NCBI GenBank assembly: GCA_022509185.1
Contig: JAFLTS010000003.1
Coordinates: forward strand, 114,068 to 178,067
DNA from: Muribaculaceae bacterium
Lineage (GTDB): Bacteria; Bacteroidota; Bacteroidia; Bacteroidales; Muribaculaceae
DNA length: 64,000 nucleotides
Reading direction: 5' to 3'
The position numbers and the translations under genes are program-made. The notes below the pieces were generated by a model, which was given only the letters and a program-made list of their open reading frames with translations, did no database searches and was not told the DNA's origin. Shown here in pieces: positions 55,787 through 64,000 of the stretch. Each line of letters opens with the position of its first letter. The stretch's first letter is position 1.

Positions 55787-58759
55787 ATGGAGCCGATTTT
55801 AAAGAGAATTGCCGGATTATACGGCAAGAGATATGATAATCTCAAAAATATCTGTTTTATCTTTCCTAATAAGCGTTGCGGTCTTTACTTAAGAAAATAT
55901 TTTGTGGAATACGGAGTAAAAACCGAAGAACAGCCGCATATCCTCACTATTTCTGAATTTATGGGCCAGTTGGCTAGACTATCGGAGGCTTCAAAGACTG
56001 AGCAATTGTTCTTGCTCTACAATTGCTACAAATCTATAACCGGGGTTAAAAATAACGAGGATAATTTTGTAGATTTCGGTTCATTCAGGAACTGGGGAGA
56101 GACTGTAATTTCTGATTTTAATACAGTGGATATTAATCTGGTAGAACCGACTGAAATTTTTAAAAACATAAAAGACTACCGTGAAATATCTTCAAATTTT
56201 CTCACTGATGAACAGAAAGAAGTGATGAAAGAATATTTCGGATTCGATGATTGGGAAGACGGAGAGGCATTTTGGAGAACGTTTAAAACTGAAAGTAAAT
56301 TAAAAAATGAATTTCTCAATCTTTGGCAAATACTGGCACCTCTTCATAAAATGTTTATACAATTACTCACAAACAAAGGACTTGGTACAGCCGGTAGCAT
56401 TTATAAAAAAGCTGTTGAAAGATTAAAGGAAAAGGGCAAAGATATCTTGCCTTATAATAAAATAGTATTGATAGGTTTCAATGCTTTAAGTGAATCAGAA
56501 CGAACTCTTTTTTGCTATCTAAGAGATTTAGAAAGAGGGTCTGCTGAACCCTTTACTGATTTCATCTGGGATATAGAAGGACCGGTTTTAAATGATGAAG
56601 CATTTTCAGCATCAAGATTTGTAAGATATAATATTAAACATTTTCCTGAACCTGAATGGTATAAGGAGGCATCTAAAGTCTCATTAAGAACTGATTATCC
56701 GGAAATCAGAATAATTTCCGCCCCTTCTCTTACTTCACAGGCCAAAGTGGCAGGAGAAATTTTAAAGAATTATCAGTCCACTATAGGGAAAAAAGAAATA
56801 GCCGAGGCAGATGTAGCTTTAATCCTTCCTGATGAGAATTTATTACCCAATATAATCTATTCGCTTCCGGAAGATATCGGTGATATTAATCTGACAATGG
56901 GATATAGCCTTAAAGAAACTTCTGTCGCTTCTTATATAGGATTGGTAAGGAGAGTTTTTAGCGGCATGAAAGAAAACAAATCAGGAGAAAAATTTTTCTT
57001 TGTTAAATTTATTAGACACCTGTTTTCACATCCCTATTCTTTTATTCTTTTTAATACAACAGAGATTGAGAGCCTGATTAATTACCTAAACGATTTCCAT
57101 ATAGTAAGAATAAAGGAAAGTGAGATAAAAGAATATATTCCTTCATTTAGCGATGTTTTTAAATTTAAAGATGAGGAAAATCCTGAGAATTCTGTTTTTA
57201 TCTTACTGGAAACGCTTTTAGATAAATTGACAATTGCAATTCAAGGAAATAAAGAACTATCTGAAGAAAATAATGAATTAGAACAATTAGGGATAATTTC
57301 CAAATTTATTTCCAGAATTAAAAGTCAGGTTAAGTACTATAAAATGTCTCTTGCATCATCAGATCTATTTCAGCTTTTAGATAAAATGATTTCATTGGAA
57401 AAGATTGGATTTGAAGGGGAAAAATTATCAGGACTCCAGGTGATGGGAACACTTGAAACCAGAGGTCTGGATTTTAAACACGTCATCATACTTTCCATGA
57501 ATGAGGGTGTAATGCCAAGAAAGTCGGGAAATCCGACTTTTATCCCGGAGGCCTTGAGAAAAGCTTACGGCCTTCCTCCGGCCCGCTATGCTGAAGAAAT
57601 ATTCGGATATTATTTTTATCGTTTATTGAGTCGGGCCGATAAGGTAACCCTGATATATGATGGAAGAACAGTATCCGGATTACGGGGAGGAGAATCTCGC
57701 TATCTTCTTCAATTACGTGAATATGCCCCTAAGAATAAACTTACAGAGGAAAGTTGGCTTTATCATCTCCAGGGAAGAGAAAATACTGATAGTTCAATTA
57801 TAAAGACAGAAACAATTAAGAAGAGATTGCAGAATTTTTTAATTGAAGGGGAGGAGAGAAAGAATTTTTCTGCCTCTTCTTTGAATACTTACCGGGAATG
57901 TCAGGTTAAATTTTTTCTTCAGAATGTATTAAATCTCAGCACTGATCCTGAAAGAGGAGACTATCCTGACGCCATTACAATAGGTAATATTTTACATGAT
58001 GCAATGATGCATCTTTATTTACCCACAGATCTTCATCATAAATTATTAAGGCAACCTTTTGTGATCACCAGAGAAATTCTTGATCATCTTCTTGAAAATC
58101 CAGGAATAATTTCTCAAACTGTTTTGGATTCTATAAGAAGAATATATTATAAATCTGATGAAAAAGAAAATAAACAATCTTCCGGTATTATAGATATTCT
58201 TGCAGAACAAATAAACAGGCTTATAGAGGAAATAGTGAGATATGATCTTAAACTTGCTCCCTTTAATTTATATGGATGTGAAATAACAAAATTAATGCGG
58301 GTAAGCCTTTCTTCCGGAAAGATTGTGAATTTCAGATTCGCCATCGACCGGCTGGATGAAATTTCTACTCCTAAAGGGCCAATGTTGAGGATTGTGGATT
58401 ATAAGACCGGTAGCCGCAAAAGATCAGCTGAAGATTTGGAAGAGGTATTTAAAGGAGGTTATAAGAGCGAACAAATTTTCCAGTTGTTCACATATGCCTG
58501 GTTATTATCACAATTGAAAATAACGGGAAGTGAGGAAATCATTACTGAAATTTATTATGTTCCGGATCTGATAGCAGGGGAAAGAGGTTTACCGGAAATT
58601 AAAGGAGAAAAAGTTGAAGATTTCTCTAAATTTAGTGAAGAATTCAGCAGAAGATTAGAAGAAATGATAGAAGAACTTTTTGATTCTGAAATTTTCCAAG
58701 AAACCCAGGAAAAGGGAAGTTGCCTATATTGTTCTTTCAAAAGTTTTTGCGGTAAGTAA
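55787..58759 (+). CDS. AddB-like PD-(D/E)XK nuclease with iron-sulfur cluster
   Basis: 990 residues. An inactive helicase-like N-terminal part (FPNKRCGLYL where a Walker A would be) leads to a C-terminal RecB-type nuclease with D871 and K873 in VDYKTGS, plus QIFQLFTYAW. Four cysteines (C705, C979, C982, C988) are placed like the 4Fe-4S staple of AddB nucleases. It should act with an AddA helicase in double-strand break repair, but no addA lies in the window. The next gene is rpsO. Confidence 0.9.
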   Translation: MEPILKRIAGLYGKRYDNLKNICFIFPNKRCGLYLRKYFVEYGVKTEEQPHILTISEFMGQLARLSEASKTEQLFLLYNCYKSITGVKNNEDNFVDFGSFRNWGETVISDFNTVDINLVEPTEIFKNIKDYREISSNFLTDEQKEVMKEYFGFDDWEDGEAFWRTFKTESKLKNEFLNLWQILAPLHKMFIQLLTNKGLGTAGSIYKKAVERLKEKGKDILPYNKIVLIGFNALSESERTLFCYLRDLERGSAEPFTDFIWDIEGPVLNDEAFSASRFVRYNIKHFPEPEWYKEASKVSLRTDYPEIRIISAPSLTSQAKVAGEILKNYQSTIGKKEIAEADVALILPDENLLPNIIYSLPEDIGDINLTMGYSLKETSVASYIGLVRRVFSGMKENKSGEKFFFVKFIRHLFSHPYSFILFNTTEIESLINYLNDFHIVRIKESEIKEYIPSFSDVFKFKDEENPENSVFILLETLLDKLTIAIQGNKELSEENNELEQLGIISKFISRIKSQVKYYKMSLASSDLFQLLDKMISLEKIGFEGEKLSGLQVMGTLETRGLDFKHVIILSMNEGVMPRKSGNPTFIPEALRKAYGLPPARYAEEIFGYYFYRLLSRADKVTLIYDGRTVSGLRGGESRYLLQLREYAPKNKLTEESWLYHLQGRENTDSSIIKTETIKKRLQNFLIEGEERKNFSASSLNTYRECQVKFFLQNVLNLSTDPERGDYPDAITIGNILHDAMMHLYLPTDLHHKLLRQPFVITREILDHLLENPGIISQTVLDSIRRIYYKSDEKENKQSSGIIDILAEQINRLIEEIVRYDLKLAPFNLYGCEITKLMRVSLSSGKIVNFRFAIDRLDEISTPKGPMLRIVDYKTGSRKRSAEDLEEVFKGGYKSEQIFQLFTYAWLLSQLKITGSEEIITEIYYVPDLIAGERGLPEIKGEKVEDFSKFSEEFSRRLEEMIEELFDSEIFQETQEKGSCLYCSFKSFCGK

Positions 58760-58804
58760 TAATAAAACATAATCTGTATATAATTCACCGTTGAAAAGGA
58801 TGAT

Positions 58805-58835
58805 TTGCAGGATTTGGAGAAAATCATTAATTTTG
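58805..58835 (+). promoter_or_regulatory. Promoter of rpsO
   Basis: TTG (58805-58807), 20-base spacer, TAATTTTG (58828-58835). It gives a leader of about 88 bases before the rpsO ATG. The leader contains AAAAG...AACC...GGTgg...CTTTT, a possible two-part stem that could serve S15 self-regulation. Confidence 0.8.
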
Positions 58836-58929
58836 CGGTGCTTTTTGAAAAAAGGAGAACCATTGGAGAGGTGGCGATTATCTTTTGAAGAAAAGCCTTA
58901 TATCAATTATTAATTTAAACTCTCAAATT

Positions 58930-59205
58930 ATGTATCCCTCACAGGAAGAAAAAGAAAAAATCTTTGAAACCTATGGCTCAGGAAAGACTGATACCGGAAG
59001 TCCTGAAAGTCAGATTGCGTTGTTTTCATTCCGTATCAAACACTTAACAGAGCACTTGAAGGAAAATCATAAAGATCATGCAACAGCACGTGCTCTTAGG
59101 ATGCTTGTAGGTAAAAGACGTTCTCTTCTTGATTACTTGATCCGCAAGGATATCAGCAGATATCGTGCCATCATTTCCAAGAAAGAACTTGGTATACGTA
59201 AATAA
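58930..59205 (+). CDS. rpsO: 30S ribosomal protein S15
   Basis: 91 residues from the ATG at 58930. The family sequences TGSPESQIALFSFRI, HKDHATARALRMLVGKRR and LLDYL are clear. An in-frame upstream start at 58885 would add 15 residues not found in S15. It binds 16S rRNA and is often autoregulated. A terminator follows. Confidence 0.97.
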   Translation: MYPSQEEKEKIFETYGSGKTDTGSPESQIALFSFRIKHLTEHLKENHKDHATARALRMLVGKRRSLLDYLIRKDISRYRAIISKKELGIRK

Positions 59206-59231
59206 GTTTTTTCTTTTAAAGAATTATCCGA

Positions 59232-59259
59232 GCCATTCCGTAGTTGCGGGATGGCTTTT
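59232..59259 (+). terminator. Terminator after rpsO
   Basis: GCCATTCC (59232-59239) pairs with GGGATGGC (59248-59255) over 8 bp with one G-U pair, followed by TTTT. Confidence 0.75.
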
Positions 59260-59293
59260 GATATGATAAATCCCTCATATTGTAAAACTTTTG

Positions 59294-59301
59294 TAACTTT
59301 G
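59294..59301 (+). promoter_or_regulatory. -7 box of typA promoter
   Basis: TAACTTTG, 17 bases before the typA ATG. No -33 TTG at the usual distance. Confidence 0.6.
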
Positions 59302-59318
59302 CGTAAAATAAGAAGCAA

Positions 59319-61118
59319 ATGGAGCAAATAAGGAATATAGCCATAATTGCCCACGTAGACCATGGCAAGACCACTCTGGTGGATAAAATGCTGATGGCCG
59401 GGAATCTATTCAGAGATAATCAGGCCACAGGCGAATTGATACTTGATAATAATGACCTTGAGAGAGAAAGAGGCATTACAATATTATCCAAAAATGTCTC
59501 AATAAAATATAAGGATACTAAGATAAATATAATAGATACTCCGGGCCATGCTGATTTCGGCGGTGAAGTGGAACGTGTATTAAATATGGCGGATGGTTGC
59601 CTTTTGCTTGTAGATGCTTTTGAAGGTCCCATGCCCCAAACTCGTTTTGTGCTTCAAAAAGCAATTCAGATGGGATTAAAGCCGGTGGTGGTGATAAATA
59701 AGGTAGACAAACCGAATTGCAGACCAGATGAGGTTAACGAAATGGTATTTGACCTTATGTTTAATTTGGGAGCTACAGAAGAACAATTAGATTTCCCTAC
59801 AATTTATGGTTCTGCAAAACAGAACTGGATGAGTAAAGACTGGAAAGAACGAAAGGAGAATATCGCTCCGGTGCTTGATGCAATTCTTGAATATATCCCT
59901 GCTCCTGAGGTATTGGAAGGGGATCCGCAGATGCTCATCACTTCTTTAGATTTCAGCAATTATGTAGGACGAATTGCTATTGGTAGAGTTCACAGAGGGA
60001 TTCTGAAGGAAGGAATGGAAGTGGCCTTATGTAAGAAAGACGGAACTGTGACCCGACAAAAGATAAAGGAACTCCATGTGTTTGAAGGAATGGGGCGTAA
60101 GAAGGTTAAAGAAGTGGGAAGCGGCGATATCTGTGCAATAGTTGGGCTTGAAGATTTTGAGATAGGTGATACTGTCTCTGATCTTAATAACCCGGAGGCT
60201 TTGCCCAGGATAGCTATTGATGAACCAACCATGTCGATGACCTTTACTATAAACGACTCTCCATTTTTCGGTAAGGATGGAAAATATGTTACATCGCGTC
60301 ATATAGGCGACCGGTTGGAAAGAGAACTTGACAGAAACCTTGCCTTGAGGGTGGAAAAAGGTGAAACTGAAGATAAATGGACAGTTTACGGTAGAGGAGT
60401 GCTTCATTTATCGATTCTTATAGAAACCATGAGAAGGGAAGGTTATGAACTGCAGGTAGGCCAACCCCAGGTTATTATTAAAGAATTAGACGGAGTGAAA
60501 TGTGAGCCTATAGAAACACTCACTATCAATGTGCCTGAAGAGTATAGCTCAAAGGTAGTGGATATGGTGACACGTAGAAAAGGAGAGATTGTGAGCATGG
60601 ATACCCGTAACGATCGGATAGATATAGAATTTCATATTCCATCAAGAGGCATCATCGGCTTGCGAAACAATATTCTTACGGCTACAGCGGGTGAAGCAAT
60701 AATGGCACATAGATTTTTGGAATATCAGCCTTGGAAAGGTGAAATAGAAAGAAGAACCAATGGTTCTCTAATAGCCTTGGAGGCCGGTACAGCCTATGCC
60801 TATGCAATTGATAAACTTCAAGATAGAGGTAGATTTTTTATTTTCCCTCAGGAAGAAGTTTATGCAGGCCAGGTAGTCGGGGAAAATGCTAAGGAAGGGG
60901 ATATTGTGGTTAATGTAACCAAATCCAAGAAACTTACAAATATGCGTGCTTCCGGAGCCGATGATAAGGCTAGGATTGTGCCACCGGTAGTTTTTTCTTT
61001 AGAGGAAGCCCTTGAATATATTAAGGAAGATGAATATGTAGAGGTAACTCCTTCTCATATTAGACTTCGGAAAATCATTCTCGATGAAAACGAGAGAAAA
61101 CGCGCCAATAAAAACTGA
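59319..61118 (+). CDS. typA: GTPase TypA/BipA
   Basis: 599 residues. GTPase domain with HVDHGKTT (P-loop), ERGITI, DTPGHADFGGEV and NKVDKP, then EF-G-like domains III and V and the BipA-specific C-terminal domain. It binds the ribosome and helps assembly and stress growth. folP follows after two bases and cdaA after that, so the three may share a transcript. Confidence 0.97.
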   Translation: MEQIRNIAIIAHVDHGKTTLVDKMLMAGNLFRDNQATGELILDNNDLERERGITILSKNVSIKYKDTKINIIDTPGHADFGGEVERVLNMADGCLLLVDAFEGPMPQTRFVLQKAIQMGLKPVVVINKVDKPNCRPDEVNEMVFDLMFNLGATEEQLDFPTIYGSAKQNWMSKDWKERKENIAPVLDAILEYIPAPEVLEGDPQMLITSLDFSNYVGRIAIGRVHRGILKEGMEVALCKKDGTVTRQKIKELHVFEGMGRKKVKEVGSGDICAIVGLEDFEIGDTVSDLNNPEALPRIAIDEPTMSMTFTINDSPFFGKDGKYVTSRHIGDRLERELDRNLALRVEKGETEDKWTVYGRGVLHLSILIETMRREGYELQVGQPQVIIKELDGVKCEPIETLTINVPEEYSSKVVDMVTRRKGEIVSMDTRNDRIDIEFHIPSRGIIGLRNNILTATAGEAIMAHRFLEYQPWKGEIERRTNGSLIALEAGTAYAYAIDKLQDRGRFFIFPQEEVYAGQVVGENAKEGDIVVNVTKSKKLTNMRASGADDKARIVPPVVFSLEEALEYIKEDEYVEVTPSHIRLRKIILDENERKRANKN

Positions 61119-61120
61119 AA

Positions 61121-61957
61121 ATGGCAAAACCTCATCCCCTCACATTAAATTTTAAAGGATATCTGATGAATTTAGATATCCCAAAGGTGATGGGTATTTT
61201 AAATGTCACACCTGATTCTTTTTATAGTCTTAGCAGAGTGGAAACAGCTAAGACCATTGAGGACAAGGTGAAAAGAATGATTGACGAGGGAGTTGATATT
61301 ATCGATGTAGGAGGATGTTCAACACGACCCGGTTTTGTGGAACCTTCTGAGGAAGAGGAAATAGATAGGGTAAAACGTGGATGTGAGATAGTAAGGACTA
61401 TTTCTGAAGATGTGCCTTTAAGTGTAGACACTTTTAGAGCCAATGTTGCATCCAAAGTTATAGATGAATTTTCGGCTGATATTATAAACGACATCAGTGG
61501 AGGAGAGGATCCTGAAATGTGGGATTTGATTGCCGAAAAAAATGTGGCCTATGTCCTCACTCACAATAAATTTGAGAAAGAAGAAAATAAACTGGGAGAG
61601 GTTACAGCTGATGTAATAAGAGAAATTTCTTATAAACTGAATGAAATATATAGGAAGGGAGTTAAAGATGTAATAATAGATCCCGGCTTCGGTTTTGGTA
61701 AAACCACAGAAGAAAATTTTTGCATATTATCGGAACTGGAAAATTTCTCTTATATTGGCAGACCATTATTAATAGGTATTTCCCGGAAGTCTATGATAAC
61801 AAAAACTTTAGGGATAAATGCAGAGGAGTCATTGATTGGGACCGTTGCCTTGGAGACGGTAGCTTTGATAAAAGGTGCAGATATTTTAAGGGTACATGAT
61901 GTAAAGGAGACCAAAGAGATAGTGAAATTATATTCCCGTTTAAAAGACCAGGTATGA
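61121..61957 (+). CDS. folP: Dihydropteroate synthase
   Basis: 278 residues. The pterin/pABA motifs are GILNVTPDSF, DVGGCSTRPG and DPGFGFGKT. It joins 4-aminobenzoate and the pterin in folate synthesis. It starts two bases after typA and overlaps cdaA by four bases (ATGA). The folP-cdaA order is known in other Bacteroidota. Confidence 0.96.
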   Translation: MAKPHPLTLNFKGYLMNLDIPKVMGILNVTPDSFYSLSRVETAKTIEDKVKRMIDEGVDIIDVGGCSTRPGFVEPSEEEEIDRVKRGCEIVRTISEDVPLSVDTFRANVASKVIDEFSADIINDISGGEDPEMWDLIAEKNVAYVLTHNKFEKEENKLGEVTADVIREISYKLNEIYRKGVKDVIIDPGFGFGKTTEENFCILSELENFSYIGRPLLIGISRKSMITKTLGINAEESLIGTVALETVALIKGADILRVHDVKETKEIVKLYSRLKDQV

Positions 61958-62727
61958 TTAGTTTCGGCTTAAAAGACGTAATCGACATACTGATTATTGC
62001 AGTGATGCTTTTCTATATCTATAAGATGATGAAAAGTAGCGGCACTTTAAGTCTTTTTTATGGAGTATTGATCTTCTTTGTATTGTGGGTATTGGCCGCT
62101 GAGATTTTTGATATGCGTCTCACAGGCTCAATTCTTGACAAGTTCATGGGCATCGGCCTGATTGTTCTTGTCGTACTCTTTCAGGATCAGATAAAACGAT
62201 TCCTGATAGATATTGGAAGTCATGGCAGGATGAAATATTTCAGAAGACTCTTTCGACACGATGAAAGAGCAGAGAGCCGCAGACAGGATATTATGGCAGT
62301 AGTTTATTCTTGCATGAGTATGAGCAAGACTAAGACAGGAGCATTGATTGTTTTTCAGCGTAAGGTGCCATTAACTAATTATGAAGACACCGGTGATTTA
62401 ATAGATGCAGATATCAATGTTAGGCTAATTGAAAATATATTTTTCAAGAATTCTCCTTTGCATGATGGTGCAATGATTATTGCAGATAATAAAATAAAAT
62501 CTGTAGGTTGTATTTTGCCCGTGAGTCATGATATGGATATTCCCAAAACATTAGGTTTACGACACAGGGCCGCTTTAGGAATGAGTCAGGCTACAGATGC
62601 AGTTTGTATAGTTGTAAGTGAGGAAACGGGAAATATCAGTGTGGCAATGGAGGGTAAATTCCGCATTAAACTTTCAGCTCCGGAATTAGAGCATACATTA
62701 TCTGAAGCCCTCCATGATATTGATTAA
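61954..62727 (+). CDS. cdaA: Diadenylate cyclase CdaA
   Basis: 257 residues. Three N-terminal membrane helices are followed by a DAC domain with DGA at residues 171-173 and RHR at 203-205. It makes cyclic di-AMP from two ATP. Translation is coupled to folP by an ATGA overlap. No glmM or cdaR homologue follows; the convergent rsgA ends 15 bases away. Confidence 0.95.
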   Translation: MISFGLKDVIDILIIAVMLFYIYKMMKSSGTLSLFYGVLIFFVLWVLAAEIFDMRLTGSILDKFMGIGLIVLVVLFQDQIKRFLIDIGSHGRMKYFRRLFRHDERAESRRQDIMAVVYSCMSMSKTKTGALIVFQRKVPLTNYEDTGDLIDADINVRLIENIFFKNSPLHDGAMIIADNKIKSVGCILPVSHDMDIPKTLGLRHRAALGMSQATDAVCIVVSEETGNISVAMEGKFRIKLSAPELEHTLSEALHDID

Positions 62728-62742
62728 GGAACTTATTTATGT

Positions 62743-63723
62743 TTAAAATGGTTTGCGGTATTTATCTGCTCCTTTATCTCCACAAACTTCTTCCATTATA
62801 GAAAGATAAGAAGCGAAACGTGAGGGAGAAATTTCACCGTTTTCTACAGCTTCTTCTATGGCACATCCGGGCTCGCCGAGATGCCTGCAGTCACCATATT
62901 TACATTCTTTTGATTTTTTGAATATTTCAGGGAAATAATGACCGACTTCAGATGGCTGATATTCTATCATTCCAAAACCTTTTACTCCGGGAATGTCTAT
63001 GATATCGCCCCCCTGGGGAAGTGGGATCATTTCTGAAAAGGTAGTGGTGTGTGTTCCTGTGTGATGTGAATCAGACACATCTCCCGTGCGTAATTTAATC
63101 CCCGGAACTAAAGCATTAATTAAAGATGATTTTCCTACACCGCTATTTCCTGCTAAAAGGCTTATTTTATCTTTGGTTATAGAATTTAATTGTTGAATTC
63201 CTGTGTTATCTATTGCAGACGTGAATAAAACCGAATATCCGATATTTTCATAAATTTTTTTCAAATCGTTGGCATAATCATAAATTTCTTTGGTCCATAA
63301 GTCTGCTTTATTCAATACTAAAATAGCGGGTATAGAATAAGCTTCCGATGTGGATAAAAAACGGTCGATAAAGGTGGTTGGAGTTTCAGGATTGAAAATT
63401 GAGGCAACTAAAATAGCTTGGTCAATATTTGCTGCCAGGATATGGCTCTCTTTAGAAAGGTTAGATGCCCTGCGGATTATGTAATTTTTACGGGGAATTA
63501 TAGACTTGATATAATAAGCATCATCAGTTGCTTTTACAATCTGCACCAAATCACCTACCGCCACGGGATTAGTGGTGCGTATACCCTTGATTCTGAAATT
63601 CCCTTTTATTTTACATGGGTATTCAACTCCATCTTCAGATTTCACTACATATGCACTTCCGGTATTACGTACCACGCGTCCTTGTATGGGATCATTCTGG
63701 GTTAAAGAAACAGATTTAGCCAT
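62743..63723 (-). CDS. rsgA: Ribosome small subunit GTPase RsgA
   Basis: 326 residues. N-terminal OB fold (GRVVRNTGSAYVVKSEDG), circularly permuted GTPase (NKAD before GNSGVGKSSLIN, then DIPGVKGFG) and C-terminal zinc motif (CKYGDCRHLGEPGC). It helps mature the 30S subunit. A TAATTTTG box sits four bases before the ATG, so the mRNA may be leaderless. Confidence 0.95.
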   Translation of the reverse strand: MAKSVSLTQNDPIQGRVVRNTGSAYVVKSEDGVEYPCKIKGNFRIKGIRTTNPVAVGDLVQIVKATDDAYYIKSIIPRKNYIIRRASNLSKESHILAANIDQAILVASIFNPETPTTFIDRFLSTSEAYSIPAILVLNKADLWTKEIYDYANDLKKIYENIGYSVLFTSAIDNTGIQQLNSITKDKISLLAGNSGVGKSSLINALVPGIKLRTGDVSDSHHTGTHTTTFSEMIPLPQGGDIIDIPGVKGFGMIEYQPSEVGHYFPEIFKKSKECKYGDCRHLGEPGCAIEEAVENGEISPSRFASYLSIMEEVCGDKGADKYRKPF

Positions 63724-63727
63724 AAGA

Positions 63728-63735
63728 CAAAATTA
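63728..63735 (-). promoter_or_regulatory. -7 box directly before rsgA
   Basis: TAATTTTG on the minus strand, ending four bases before the rsgA ATG. No -33 TTG. If used, the transcript would begin at or near the ATG. Confidence 0.4.
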
Positions 63736-63828
63736 CATGAAAAAAATTAAAAGGAAATGTTGAGAAAGATAAAAAAGAGCTCAAGATATTATAACAAGGG
63801 ATAAAGGATAAAAAATAATAGAAAATAT

Positions 63829-63859
63829 TTGCATGAATAAATAAAACTATCTAACTTTG
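63829..63859 (+). promoter_or_regulatory. Promoter of tRNA-Asn
   Basis: TTG (63829-63831), 20-base spacer, TAACTTTG (63852-63859), about 66 bases before the tRNA. Confidence 0.85.
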
Positions 63860-63925
63860 CACCGCGAATAAGGAGAGTAAGGCAGAGAACTGATAAAATA
63901 GCTCCTTTTTTTCAGCAGAAAAAAT

Positions 63926-63999
63926 GCTTCAGTAGCTCAGTTGGTTAGAGCACCTGACTGTTAATCAGGGGGTCGTTGGTTCAAGCCCATCCTGAAGCG
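63926..63999 (+). tRNA. tRNA-Asn(GTT)
   Basis: Acceptor stem GCTTCAG/CTGAAGC (63926-63932 with 63992-63998), D arm AGCTCAGTTGGTTAGAGCA, anticodon arm CCTGA-CTGTTAA-TCAGG with anticodon GTT, and T loop TTCAAGC. The discriminator base is G, as usual for tRNA-Asn. The T stem GTTGG/CCATC has one T-T mismatch at the second pair. CCA is not encoded within the window. Confidence 0.96.
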
Positions 64000-64000
64000 C

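Noticed and set aside
58861..58876. GGAGAGGTGGC in the rpsO leader resembling the 5' end of tRNA-Ser
   Set aside because: Only about 11 bases match and no cloverleaf can be drawn.

Overview
The window looks like chromosomal core DNA from a member of the Bacteroidales (Bacteroidota). The family cannot be fixed from this window; a Muribaculaceae- or Barnesiellaceae-like lineage would fit. The evidence is: promoters of the Bacteroidetes form (TTG, 19-20 bases, then TAnnTTTG) in front of many genes; A-rich start regions without Shine-Dalgarno sequences; two secreted proteins ending in type IX secretion (T9SS) sorting domains; a DUF4270 lipoprotein; and the folP-cdaA pair. The DNA is A+T rich throughout. 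I see no insertion sequence, prophage, CRISPR array or rRNA, and no obvious broken gene.

Layout. 1-2.6 kb (minus): pyrimidine operon pyrC-carA-carB (carB cut by the window edge), preceded by a leader with its own promoter, a possible 34-codon leader peptide, two T6 runs and an intrinsic terminator just before pyrC. 2.7-5.5 kb (plus): DAACS symporter, lipA, lipB. 5.4-7.0 kb (minus): MlaF/MlaE-type ABC transporter. 7.1-11.4 kb (plus): udk, lptB, CPBP protease, holA, flavodoxin/ferredoxin protein. 11.3-14.5 kb (minus): small secreted protein and alaS. 14.7-16.1 kb (plus): M23 peptidase and MerR regulator. 16.1-18.8 kb (minus): CYTH protein, ettA, def. 19.0-24.9 kb (plus): complete glycine cleavage operon gcvT-gcvH-gcvPA-gcvPB-lpdA. 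25.1-30.7 kb (minus): small membrane protein, then ribE-cmk-ispH-tadA-menA-dnaB. 30.8-31.4 kb (plus): NlpC/P60 lipoprotein. 31.4-38.7 kb (minus): tricorn-like protease, dnaE, trxA. 38.8-40.6 kb (plus): M15-type peptidase, RidA, a hydrolase-like protein lacking its nucleophile. 40.7-46.0 kb (minus): GT5-like protein, DUF4270, CapA, ABC-F, Dabb. 46.2-48.8 kb (plus): panC, panD, ffh. 48.8-55.7 kb (minus): holB, sugar nucleotidyltransferase, galE, two T9SS cargo proteins. 55.8-62.7 kb (plus): AddB-like nuclease, rpsO, typA, folP, cdaA. 62.7-63.7 kb (minus): rsgA. The window ends with tRNA-Asn.

How the genes connect. lipA and lipB make the lipoyl group that GcvH carries, and gcvT/H/PA/PB/lpdA form the whole glycine cleavage system, so about 21 kb holds both the cofactor makers and one of their users. 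The replication genes holA, holB, dnaB and dnaE are spread over four operons. LptB, the MlaFE pair, the M23 peptidase, the NlpC/P60 protein and CapA point to envelope upkeep.

The most interesting signal is the pyrC leader (2423-2608). It has the parts of a UTP-sensing, translation-coupled attenuator like the one described for enterobacterial pyrBI, but in a Bacteroidales pyrC-carAB operon. Secondary points are a hydrolase with Gly in place of the catalytic Ser, a GNRA-capped hairpin at 24961-24995, hairpins in and near the gcv operon, and overlapping divergent promoters at 7027-7055.
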